A DNA stretch of 64,000 nucleotides from Temnothorax longispinosus (lineage: Eukaryota > Arthropoda > Insecta > Hymenoptera > Formicidae): NCBI RefSeq assembly GCF_030848805.1, contig NC_092368.1:1646441-1710440 (forward strand), in the 5' to 3' direction. Below, one piece after another: positions 1 through 10,346 of the stretch; the stretch's first letter is position 1, and the number at the start of each line of letters is the position of its first letter. The notes beneath the pieces were generated by a model, which was not told where the DNA came from, did no database searches, and saw only the letters and a list, made by a program, of their open reading frames with translations. The position numbers and the translations under genes were made by a program.

Positions 1-740
1 TTAAAAATAAATATGTCGTATCTTGTTCATTTGATTACAATTTTGAAGTGCGTCGTATCTATAAAAATTGCGTTTTTGCGTTTGTTTCCCACGAATAATA
101 TCAAATTAAACAATAAAGATGTATTTTAATTCCAAATCACTATACTTTTAAATAGTAAAGCGATGATCGAACTATCTTGTTTGTTGCTTATCAACGAAAC
201 AAAAATTTACGAATCCTGTCAAGTGACAGTTTTTGAGATACGATCTCCCGAAAGATATCAGTCGATATACAATAGAAACAATAAAAAATATGAACAGGAA
301 ACTAGATTTTGTCATCGTTGAAATGGAATTCGAACTTGTGAAGATCTATAAACGATAAAACATTTATGTTATTGAGTTATTGATTATTTTTACTGTCCAA
401 TCTATTGTAAGTATATGCAAAAGTTAAGTAAAAAAGCAAAAAAATTTTGTAATGCGTTAAACATATTTTAATGTACGTTGCTTTTTAGTATTATATTAAG
501 TGTTATTTGCAATTGGGAACAAAGTTCTTTGGAAGTTTTAAACATCATCGCAGGTGATGACGGTGATGACCATTACATGATTTATCGGGAAGATAAGTAT
601 AGGAAGATTTTTCAACTTTAAAATATTTATTGTTTTATAATAAAACATTACATTTACATTCTCTCACTTTATAAGATTTTACATTATTTTATATCACGAT
701 TCACTTTATTGATAATTGGATTTGCCACAAAGAACCCTGT
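1..740. other. AT-rich intergenic sequence, nothing recognised
   Basis: This stretch has no ORF of note, no protein similarity that I recognise and no clear repeat. It is AT-rich intergenic DNA. Confidence 0.6.
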
Positions 741-1140
741 CTATTTTAGAACCCTCGCGTCTATAACAACGAGACTTTGCTAAAATAAAAAATTATTGTT
801 AGAGGATCAGAATATTCTACAATTAATTATTTTGAATATCCCTGACTCACATCCAGAAACTTGCAATTAGCTGGATCAGTATAGTAACAAATTTATTTGT
901 ATAAAGTACTTCAATTGATATATTCAAGTAGTTTATTATCCGTCATCACAGGGAGATGCCTAGGACGTCGAAAAATCGAATGAAACAAAGCCATTTCGTA
1001 CATTTTTCTAATTTTTCAAAGAGTGTATCTCTGATCGGTTACCTTACAATAAAGGATTATGTTTATACAGAAATATTTCAATCATCTAACAATAATCTTT
1101 CATTTTAAGTCTCGTTACTATACGCGAGGGGCCTAAAACC
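741..1140. mobile_element. Degenerate inverted-repeat element
   Basis: The left end (about 741-790) and the reverse complement of the right end (about 1100-1140) share TTTTAG followed by CCCTCGCGT, then ATAACAACGAGACT or a close variant. The arms differ by several substitutions and small gaps, as in an old MITE of about 400 bp. There is no coding capacity. The family is not recognised and no target-site duplication is clear. Confidence 0.5.
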
Positions 1141-1479
1141 TTTATAAAAATGAGCAAAGTTCTTTGTAAGTGAGTTTAATGCCAAATTGGCAACAATTTG
1201 CTATTAATTTACTTACTGGATTATAAACACGCTGCTGTATTACAGACGGGTTGCAATCATATCTACCCATTAGAGAATAGATATTTTGTACTCTAAACGG
1301 TAAGATATATAAATGCACCCATGTGCACATATAAGTAGCAATTTACTCCATTTGCACGAATTCTTGTAACACAGTGCACAAGATGACACTAATGCAGATA
1401 GATGAGCGAGCGTATATTTTATTTGCACATTATAAACAGCGCTAAGCGCAGAATGCATTTTGACAGTAGTCACTGCGGC

Positions 1480-2019
1480 GATTTAAAATCAATTTAATAT
1501 AAGAACGCCATCAAGTCCGAGCTAGGATCTAAGTAGCAAATAATTTTCGTGTGAATTTCCAATACTATTTTCAACTAAACTGCGCGCCAACGAATTGTCG
1601 GTCTTGAAACACAGCTTCTTCGTTAGAACAGTAAATTGACTTAAATAAATCACAAATCGATTTAATTTTTTATGCTGATACAAATCGTATCTAACATCCC
1701 CCTTCCCCCGAATATTACTGTAAAGAATTTATTGCGAAAAAACCCTGACTGAGATAATATTTTTTCGCAATAAATTCTTTACAGTAATATTCGGGGGAAG
1801 GAAAATGTTAGATACGATTTGTATCAGCATCAAAAATTAAATCGATTTGCGATTTATTTAAGTCATACGGTTCTAACGAAGAAGCTGTGTTTCAAGACCG
1901 ACAATTCGTTGGCGCGCAGTTTAGTTGGAAATAGTATTGGAAATTTACACGGAAATTATTTGCTACTTAGATCCTAGCTCGGACTTGATGGCGTTCTTAT
2001 ATTAAATTGATTTTAAATC
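1480..2019. repeat. Long near-perfect inverted repeat (hairpin), 540 bp
   Basis: The left arm (1480-1742) and right arm (1760-2019) are near-perfect reverse complements around a 17-nt loop. They differ by a few substitutions, a 3-nt indel near 1641-1646 and a short C-rich versus T-rich difference near 1698. The outer ends are GATTTAAAATC and its complement. This could be a foldback transposon or an inverted duplication. It has no coding capacity. High arm identity implies recent origin or gene conversion. Confidence 0.9.
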
Positions 2020-2517
2020 TTAAAATCCTATTACTATTATTATTACCCTGATGGAAATATTTTACTGAATATAATGGAATTTTACTGAAATTCTGTCTCA
2101 ATTGACCCAGATGAAAATATTTTGCTGAAAGTACTATGAAATTGATGATAAATGAAATAAAAGTTATTGAAAAATTACTGAATATATTTCAAAATAAATC
2201 ATAATTTTCTTTATGAAATTTAATGTAAATACTGTGAAATATAAGAAAAATTAAATTATACTGTTGAAAAATAATAAAACTGAATCCTTGCTCGTTCAGT
2301 CGCTTTTTGGAATTGAAGCATAGGAGCCTTCGTTAATTTGAGAATTTAGCTGATGCTAATTCGAGTTTATAAGACTATAAGTCTACTTTTTGTTGAGAAT
2401 TACTACTTTTTTATGTCACAGTTTTAAAGAATTCGATTTTTACTTAATTTATAGATTTTTTACTACTTGACTATTATTACACAGCTTGACTTCGGAAAAT
2501 TTTTTGACACGCAATGA
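2020..2517. other. AT-rich spacer with short TTTTACTGA-type repeats
   Basis: Between 2040 and 2190 short degenerate units such as GAAATATTTTACTGAA recur. Nothing coding is visible. Confidence 0.4.
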
Positions 2518-2521
2518 TTAA

Positions 2522-2785
2522 CCCTCCGAGAACACACCTATTTTCTCAATCACGGAGAACACTCAGGGTCAATCTGACCCTACACAACTTTGATCGCACT
2601 CGTCAATTTAAAATGGTGGACGATCAAAGTGTGTGTAAGGTCAGATTAACCCAGAGTGTTCTCTTGAAAAAAATTTCTTTAAAAAAAAATTTTTTTTTAT
2701 TTTTTTTATTTTTAATATTTTTGGCTAAAAATTTTTTTGGCAAAAAAAAAACAGAGTCAAATTGACCCTTTGTGTTCTCGGAGGG
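2522..2785. mobile_element. piggyBac-type MITE with TTAA target duplication
   Basis: The element is 264 bp, flanked on both sides by TTAA (2518-2521 and 2786-2789). Its termini are perfect inverted repeats, CCCTCCGAGAACACA and complement. A second inner inverted repeat pairs GAGAACACTCAGGGTCA near 2560 with GAGTGTTCTC near 2655. TTAA duplication with CCC ends is the hallmark of piggyBac superfamily insertion. No transposase is encoded, so this is a non-autonomous copy. The 83-residue frame inside it looks accidental. Confidence 0.85.
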
Positions 2786-2789
2786 TTAA

Positions 2790-3953
2790 GGCCGTTCGCT
2801 CCACATTTTTCAGCCTTCTAACACGATTTATCTCGCCATTAAACGAATAATTATTTTTTAAGTTTTAAAAATTGTTAACAACTCTCTAATTAAATTTATA
2901 GTTTGACCACGCATACATTTCGACTATTTGTTAATCGGTTTTTTGGGCTTTTAACTTGATGTGGCTTCTTAATAACTCCATGTAATTTGTATACTATAAT
3001 TATTAATATTAAGAAAGTAAAAACGACCGCTATGATTTAAATCAATAGAGAGGATAAATTCTATAATAAAAATGCTATAATTATTAATTAATGTTAATTT
3101 TATGATGTTAAACTTTCTTTTAATTTATTTTATCTCTCGACGGATTTTTTATGTAACGGGATTATTATGATAATGTATTACAGTTAATTAGAGGGATTTA
3201 TTTTATTGATTGAAAAAGTCTCTGTAAAGCACGAAACGTCCCAGTTATTTGGACGGAATATTGAACTATATTATTTAGAATCATGTTGTTCGGTTATTGG
3301 CTCTTGTTTTATCTAAGACATACGAGCTTTATCTACTTATATATTTTTTAATTTATACATATTAAAATTATTGCAATGTTAAAAAAAACAAATTTTTTAC
3401 ATTATCTCATGACGAAAGAGACCATCACCTTCTCGCGGTTTCCGTTGAGCAACAATATCTACGTAATCTATTCGTAAAAGTGAAATACACATAACTGCTG
3501 TGATTGCAAAAATTTGTCCTTTAATTTTACTATATGTATTTTACAAGACATAGTAACTTGTGCCAATGTCAAATAATTAATGAAATAAAATTTCTTAAAG
3601 TTTCCATGTGCGTAATCTATCGAGCCGGTAGAAGCAATTTTCTAATAGTAAACGTGGACGAGCGAGTAAGACGATCGGCTAGAATGATGAAGTTCTCAAG
3701 TTCGAATCCTGGTTTTTTTTTAACTTTTTTTGCATTTTTATTTTTTTAGGCAAATGAGTTTTTATGTAATACATATAAACTAGGAAAATTATTTGACAAT
3801 CATTAAAATTATTCGCATATTTTCTAACAACTTTAGGAAAGTTAACGATTTGCTCATAAAAAAATAAAAAATTATTTTTAAATTACAAAATAAGTTTTCT
3901 TTATTATTGTATAATAACAATAGTATTGTTCATTAATCCTCGGTCTCGGCTTC

Positions 3954-4006
<53 letters not shown>

Positions 4007-4160
4007 ATAAATATCATAAGTAATTAATAAGTGCGACAAGACCTAGGTGCGCGCGCGCGCGCGAGCGCCGAGATATTAACAAGAAGCCTAGCACGATTCT
4101 CGCCGGCTCGGCTGACCGAGCATCGAGCATCTGACATCACCGCTGAAATCTGGCATCACT
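2790..4160. other. AT-rich intergenic DNA with (AT)n microsatellite
   Basis: The stretch contains an (AT)n run at about 3957-4004 and a (GC)n run near 4047-4062. A tRNA-like B box (GTTCGAATCC) lies at about 3700-3709. No gene is recognised. Confidence 0.5.
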
Positions 4161-4168
4161 GCAAAATT

Positions 4169-4318
4169 AGTCCGGATTCGCACCAGGGGCAAAGTCTGTA
4201 GGTAAAATCGGGTATATTTAGTCCAGACTCGCACCAGGGGCAAAGTCTGTAATGTGATTTAGTCCGGACTCAATCCTAGGGGCAAAGTCTGTCGGTAAGG
4301 GGCAAAGTGTGTCGGTAA
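4169..4318. repeat. Tandem repeats with AGGGGCAAAGTCTGT core
   Basis: Three units of about 40-60 bp begin TAGTCC(G/A)GA(T/C)TC and carry a core GGGGCAAAGTCTGT at about 4188, 4239 and 4280. A fourth partial unit reads GGGGCAAAGTGTGTCGGTAA at 4299. Spacing is irregular, so this is a degenerate minisatellite or the internal repeat of a transposon. Confidence 0.75.
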
Positions 4319-4508
4319 TCAAAGCACGGAAATGCTGGTCTCGACTTTTGAGGGACCATTGGCTATCTGTCTATTAATCTGTGCTTCCACAGACTTTTCT
4401 CGATGACGGTAATGTCGCGCCGTTCGAGGACGAGACTTCGAGCTCGCGCTCTCGTCTCTCGCGCAGTCACTGCGGTCAGCGGTGTCGCTCCCGGTAAAAA
4501 TAAACGCA

Positions 4509-4801
4509 CAGGTGAGCGTGAGCGTGGAAATTGGAAATTTACGAAGTCCGCGCCGCGGCGCCGTCCGCGGTCCGCTAGTTCCGCTAATTCCTAGAAGTCG
4601 CGTTGCTCCCTTGCGCCGTAAACGAGCTGGCATAGCGGAGATATATTAAGACGCGTAGAGTTAGAGTGGTGCGTCGCGCGCGCGACGAGGGAGATGAAGC
4701 GACGCTGAAACAAACCCGTCCGTTGCTCCGTTTTTACCGGGAATGGATCGCGATTGAGGACTAAATGCCAGTACAAACAATGCCGTACGTTGGGCGGCGG
4801 T
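4509..4801 (+). repeat. 293-bp direct repeat, copy 1
   Basis: This segment is identical base for base to 4894-5186. It begins CAGGTGAGCGTGAGCG and ends ACGTTGGGCGGCGGT. The copies are 385 bp apart with a 92-bp AT-rich spacer. It is GC-rich, unlike its surroundings, and lies directly upstream of the TMEM216-like gene. Confidence 0.95.
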
Positions 4802-4893
4802 CTGCTAACAAAAATAAAGTTAACCTAAAAAACGGTACGTTATTTTGAATCTATATAAATTATAATTGAGGCATATATTTTTATTTCTTAAAT

Positions 4894-5186
4894 CAGGTGA
4901 GCGTGAGCGTGGAAATTGGAAATTTACGAAGTCCGCGCCGCGGCGCCGTCCGCGGTCCGCTAGTTCCGCTAATTCCTAGAAGTCGCGTTGCTCCCTTGCG
5001 CCGTAAACGAGCTGGCATAGCGGAGATATATTAAGACGCGTAGAGTTAGAGTGGTGCGTCGCGCGCGCGACGAGGGAGATGAAGCGACGCTGAAACAAAC
5101 CCGTCCGTTGCTCCGTTTTTACCGGGAATGGATCGCGATTGAGGACTAAATGCCAGTACAAACAATGCCGTACGTTGGGCGGCGGT
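4894..5186 (+). repeat. 293-bp direct repeat, copy 2 (abuts TMEM216 5' region)
   Basis: This is the perfect second copy of 4509-4801. It ends 95 bp before the TMEM216 start codon, so it probably includes the proximal promoter or 5' UTR. Copy 1 would then be an extra promoter-like unit or an assembly duplicate. Confidence 0.95.
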
Positions 5187-5281
5187 GCGTTTGCTCATAG
5201 AGCCGGTCTCCCCCGAGGGCCTCTCTACCGTACTTCCCCCCTTCCGCGGCGATCGGCGGGATCCAGGAGTGACGATTGACG

Positions 5282-5710
5282 ATGCCCACCGTAGCGAACT
5301 CGTCGCTCACCTACGAGATCCTCATGTACCTGAACTCCTTTTACTTCGGCATGTTCGCCGTGTGCGAGCTGTGCATGGGGCTGTTCAAGGCCGTGAACCT
5401 GCCGTCGCCGGGCATGAGCAAGACCCTGATGGATTTCGCGCTGCTGTTCTTCTTGATAATCACGGAGAGCGGCAGGATTTACCTGGGGAGAAAGGGAAAT
5501 CTGACCGAGCGTGGACTGCCGATCCTCATCGGGATCGTCCTGACCGTACCCAGCTCGCTGGCGACCCTCTACTTCTTACTCTGGCAGCACTACGTACTCA
5601 GGTTGGAGGTGATCCTCTGCAGCATACAGCTGATCCTGCTGGTGTCCGAGATGGTCATTGCGATCATGTGCCTTATAACCATCTACCGAGCGCCAGCCCC
5701 AGGGAAATGA
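5282..5710 (+). CDS. TMEM216: Transmembrane protein 216 homologue (ciliary transition zone)
   Basis: This intronless frame encodes 142 aa. ATG 5282 is chosen because the longer frame starts at a TTG, and 142 aa fits the roughly 145-aa family. The sequence shows four hydrophobic segments (about residues 13-36, 46-66, 81-103 and 111-134). Family landmarks are a GRKGNLTERGLPI loop after helix 2 and YVLRLEVIL entering helix 4, matching the FxGxKGNL and TYVLRLEVI pattern of TMEM216. In animals TMEM216 is part of the MKS/tectonic complex that gates the ciliary transition zone; in insects, ciliated cells are sensory neurons and sperm. AATAAA lies at 5986-5991. The related TMEM17/TMEM80 proteins are the main alternative. 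Confidence 0.88.
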   Translation: MPTVANSSLTYEILMYLNSFYFGMFAVCELCMGLFKAVNLPSPGMSKTLMDFALLFFLIITESGRIYLGRKGNLTERGLPILIGIVLTVPSSLATLYFLLWQHYVLRLEVILCSIQLILLVSEMVIAIMCLITIYRAPAPGK

Positions 5711-6657
5711 ATCCAGCTCTCCTAATATTCTAGTCGCACTCCACGTTCTGCACTTGTCACGCTTAATAATCCATTCCGAGTGTCGTCGATTCGTCAAGGC
5801 CGATATCAAAGTGCTTACCGTATTATTTTGTCACGCAATAAGACTTTCCCTGTGTACGATTTTTATTATTATATCTGTATGTGTAAGAAATAATCCTACG
5901 TGAGTGTATCACGTTATTTTCCCTGAAGCTTGATATAAATTCAATTCTGCGTAATAATTTCGTCACAAATATTCTTTAGTAAAAGAATAAAGACTGGCCA
6001 TCAAAAAGATTTTTATGCTACACGATTTCTCTCTGTAATCACAAGATCATAAATACTGCCATTTATAAATATTCTCATCTTTAAGCGGTAATTTGTAAGT
6101 CGTACCAAAAAAAGGAACTATATGTAATACTATATATTATATATTTCTATATTGGATATAATCGTCAGTTGTAAGAAACTTGCACGTATGTTTGTTGTGT
6201 ATACGCATTTATATCAAAATAAATATTTTTCAAATAAATAATACAATATTTACGCCGTAATATATGATGTGGCGTAACACACACTCACGCACACATACAT
6301 TTTCTTGTAATGGTATAATGCCGACGTTTTTCAGATCACATATATCTTCAAGTACTTCCCAAATAAATACACGCGATATACATTGACTATAAAACTTATA
6401 ACAAATATTTCACAAAGTCCATACGATCTCGAAAGCTATTAAAACTATCGAAGATGCATTCGCGATGTATAATATACGGAAAGATTATGAGATTATTAAT
6501 TACAAATAAAGGATTAAAATTTAACATCCGCAATTACAGTCAATATCTAATTACTACGACAGAATTCTACCCTAATCTATGGCAATTACATTAAACAGTC
6601 GATAGAATTCTACTTCATGACAATTAAAATTGCATTTCTGCCTAAACGATACAACTC
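5711..6657. other. Convergent 3' ends of TMEM216 and slalom
   Basis: The interval holds the presumed 3' UTR of TMEM216 (AATAAA at 5986-5991) and that of slalom on the opposite strand. Where each transcript ends cannot be told; they may overlap. Confidence 0.5.
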
Positions 6658-8621
6658 TTAATGTTTTATACTGTTTGCCGCGACTCTACGTCTTCTGATC
6701 GCGCGTAATCGATTGTTGCAGTAAATTTGTAAAAATACCGAGCCGAATACCAATAAGATACCGAATACTCCAACAATGGTGAACTCGTGATGATAGGTCA
6801 AGCATGATAGTAGTATTGCCAAACCCTGTAACAGACATTATTTAAAAATTCGGGATTATATTCTTTGGATTTAACACCTTTCCTTACAAATTGATATCAA
6901 ATGATCATATACCTGACGAATGGTCATCATAATGACAAATGTGATGGATCCAAATTTCGAAATAGTGTAAAAAATATACAACTGGCCGCTTGCCGAACAA
7001 ATTGAAATCAGCAAGCAATCGACTATAAACCTGGGGTACTGTACAATAAAAGTCATTAGTCACTTTCGTGCAAGCAATATTACAAGAAACTAATTGCATA
7101 TCGCAAATTAATTACCGTCGTCATGAAAGAAAATATCAGTGGAAAGCTCGATTGTTGAAACAGAGACATCGCGGTTAACAAACAGGAGAACATATTAACC
7201 GCACACATCATTTGTACGCTAGTCACACCATAGTCTGTAAAAAGTGCATTCTGCCAGGTACTTGTGAAACTATCTAATAATAAGTAACCTCCCAGTAAAA
7301 TAACACCGGAGAGTGTTGTAGCCCCATCTGAAAGTATTTGATAGATCTATCGTAAGTTGATTGTAACTAAAATTTATTATAGATTTAACAAAATATATAC
7401 CGTTTTTATGATCAGAACTGTCCAACATAAAGAGCGTCATTCCGATAGAAATGAGAATCGCAGTAACATACTCGTAATATTCATATGTTGTATGCGAAAT
7501 TATTTTTCCCATTAACATAACTGGGATAATTTTAGAAGCTTTAGCTAGAACCTAAAAAAAATGATTAAACGCATATAACAAAACATTCATACAAATACTC
7601 ATATCTTGGCACATAAGAAGTTATGACTATAGAGAAATCAATGAATCGTCAGAAGGTATATACAATCGTAATTTGTTTACCTGTGATGGAAAACTGACAT
7701 ACTTCAAAGCTTCGTATTGACACCAACTGCTCATAATATTTGACAAGGAGCAAAACGCATACTTGTACAATGGCGTCTTATGTTGCGGCTGACGTTGAAT
7801 AAGTAAATATAATCCCGATATCAGGAAAGCAAGAATGCGATTCACAAATACCAGGAATTGCGAATCTTGAAACCGCGCTTTATTGCCAGACGCATCTTCG
7901 TACTCCTATATAAATAAATTTTTGTTTAATTAGGAAATTACGTTACATGAATAACAATAAAATATCACAAAGTAGTCACACTAAAATAATCCAAAATAAT
8001 ATCCACTTCTAATAATATTAAAAAAAACATATTGTTCTTTTTTATAGATATTTCTCTCCTATCGTGAATGAAATTTGACTAATACCTGTGTCATTATCTT
8101 TTCCTGCAAGTAGCCCCATGTTAGATAACTAAATTGCAGCCCAAAGAAACAATACAGCAAGAGCAGGGCGTCTTGAGTAAAAGTGCGCTGGACATGAGTG
8201 GAAGCATTAGAAGCATAAACCGGTGAGTCCAAAAGGCCTGTCTCGCAGTGTCCGACGAAGCACGAATGCACCAGTCTGGGAATACAGCCTTTCCCTGCAT
8301 AAATATTCTATTTAATTACCACAGTATATATCATAAGATATTATATTAAATCTTTCTAAATTGATACTTACCGCTTCTCTGTATGTACTTTGTATATCGT
8401 ACATATTTATATATAAGGCAACCCGGCAACAGCACAGTGGCATATCCCAATAAATTCAAACACAATCGAATAACCCAATTGTATGTAGATGTTTTGAAGA
8501 TTTCTTCTCCATTATTTGTGAACAATTTTATGACCTCGCTGGTTCCAAATATGACGCTGACTGAAAGCAGTAGCAGCAGGCTGCCAAACGTACTCTCTTT
8601 AACTACATGGTAATTAAACAT
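6658..8621 (-). CDS. sll: Adenosine 3'-phospho 5'-phosphosulfate transporter 1 (slalom/SLC35B2)
   Basis: Seven exons read on the minus strand: 8621-8372, 8294-8086, 7905-7681, 7551-7401, 7327-7116, 7038-6913 and 6825-6658. Phases are consistent and give 446 aa (human SLC35B2 is 432). Diagnostic stretches are QFSYLTWGYLQEKIMTQ (exon 2), SNIMSSWCQYEALKYVSFPSQ without its last residue (exon 3), VLAKASKIIPVMLMGK (exon 4), ATTLSGVILLGGY (exon 5) and SICSASGQLYIFYTI (exon 6). The protein is a multi-span nucleotide-sugar-transporter-type carrier that brings PAPS into the Golgi for sulfation of proteoglycans and tyrosines. The N-terminus has a hydrophobic signal-like segment and the C-terminus a basic RRRR cluster. 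The start at 8621 fits the family length; no upstream exon was identified. Confidence 0.95.
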
Positions 8622-10170
8622 GAAAATTAAGTATATAATTATAAAAATAAAGTATCAAAGATAGGAGAGGTGGTGTGACGATACACATTGAACACTAGCG
8701 TGTCTAATCGCTCTGTCCACGTCAGCTGTGAAAACGGAACTGATGCTGCCGTTGCATTTGCGCTTTCGACAAAGTCAAGATTAAGACGTACCATATCACG
8801 ATGTCACCCACAAAGTTTCCCATACTCCTCGCAAGTGAGAAACTCCGGCGATGATACCCAATTATCCCATAACCTTCGTCACGAACGTTCCCTCGCCTAG
8901 CTCACGTGTGCTCGGGCCTAGAGAAGTTTCCATTCGCTGTGCATTATTATACACTGCAAACAATTGTCATTAGAGATGTAATTACTCTTATCTTATCTCC
9001 CTACTCCAATTTTACCTTGCCACAAGCATGGTGTTTCTAATCTTCGTCATAGGAGAAACAATACATATAGAACATGTATACATACTTGCGACACGTATCG
9101 CAGGAAGAGGTCAGGATCGTATCGAGTTTCTAGGGTGCCAGAGGCCTACGGCCTACCCTGTGTCCTAAATAAAAAAGGATTCGCTTCATTCTCTAAACCT
9201 GCCAATCTTCGTTAGTCAGACTCAATGCTTTTTTTATTTTGCTTGTGTAACATCACTAACATCGCTATCTAATCGGAATATCATGCAAATTTTAAAACAA
9301 TAAATATAATACAAAAATATGAAGACATTTTTGGCATCGAAGCGTGATCTCCAAACAATGTAGAAAGTTTAAGCCAAAATAAACGAGAGGTGTCAAATTC
9401 AAAAATAAAAATAGTTTAATAACTCATTAATAAATTAAATAGTTAAAACAAAGAACACATAGTACAAAAAAATAAAAAGATAAGAACGCAGAGATAAACG
9501 TACGTCGATGATAAAGAATCGTTGTGAGTGAAAAACACAAATCAACAGCTGTAGTCAAATTGGTCTCCAAATTTCTTCTCGATATTTGGGGACTCATATA
9601 TCAGTCATATCTCAATAATTGGAATTATATTTATTCAGTATAAGATGATTCTCTCGAAAAAAGATACAACGTACAGCGCGACTGATTTCATAATTATTCA
9701 AATGGAATATTATATCATTTGAATAGTTACAAAATAATAGAGTCTGATGCTCGATTATTTCTGCAGTCGATCGTATTCTGCTAGCAGATTCTGTTATATT
9801 TCTGCTAAGTAATATTCTACAAAATTTGTAGCACACTTTGCAAATTTTGTTTTTGATACAGGAACAGCAATGAAAATCGAACAGATTTGCTAAGCTTTTG
9901 AGTATATGAAAAAACATATTTACAGATTTAAATGTTAATGTTTCGTAACGCAATTTATTCGAACGATTAAATTATCATTATTTATAGTTAGATTTGTTCC
10001 TTGTAACGAAACTTTCTTCATCCTCTTTTTTTTATATCGCTCAATTATATAATGTACTTATTATTTCATTTCAAGAGTAGAAAACATATAACATGACGCA
10101 GTTACAAGGAACAAATTACTCTTGTCTCATCAGCTTATACAGATTTAGTATCAATCGTTCTAAAGGCAAA
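8622..10170. other. Intergenic region upstream of slalom
   Basis: The first few hundred bases (about 8650-8950) are more GC-balanced and should hold the slalom promoter. The rest is AT-rich. The 113-residue minus frame at 9612-9953 has no recognisable similarity and looks accidental. A small palindrome, AGGCCTACGGCCT, lies near 9142. Confidence 0.5.
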
Positions 10171-10346
10171 GTGTCCACGATAATATTAGAACTTGGTCCA
10201 AGTTCTCGGACCGAGAGAAATTAAAATTACTGAAACTTGGATCGTGGACACATCAATTTTGCATCCAAGTTCAGTGTGTCCACGATCCAAGTTTTAGTAA
10301 CTTTTCCTCGGTCCGAGAACTTGGACCAAGTTCTAGCATCGTAGAC
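10171..10346. mobile_element. Foldback MITE with GTGTCCACGAT ends
   Basis: The outer ends are GTGTCCACGAT at 10171 and ATCGTAGAC at 10346. Inner arms pair AGAACTTGGTCCAAGTTCT and CTCGGACCGAG with their complements. The whole 176 bp folds into one hairpin with an inner copy of GTGTCCACGATCC near 10279. The arms are also locally self-complementary. No coding potential. Confidence 0.8.

Noticed and set aside
4319..5161. 104-aa and two identical 61-aa minus frames upstream of TMEM216
   Set aside because: They are shadows of the duplicated GC-rich segment; identical frames follow from the DNA duplication, not from protein constraint.
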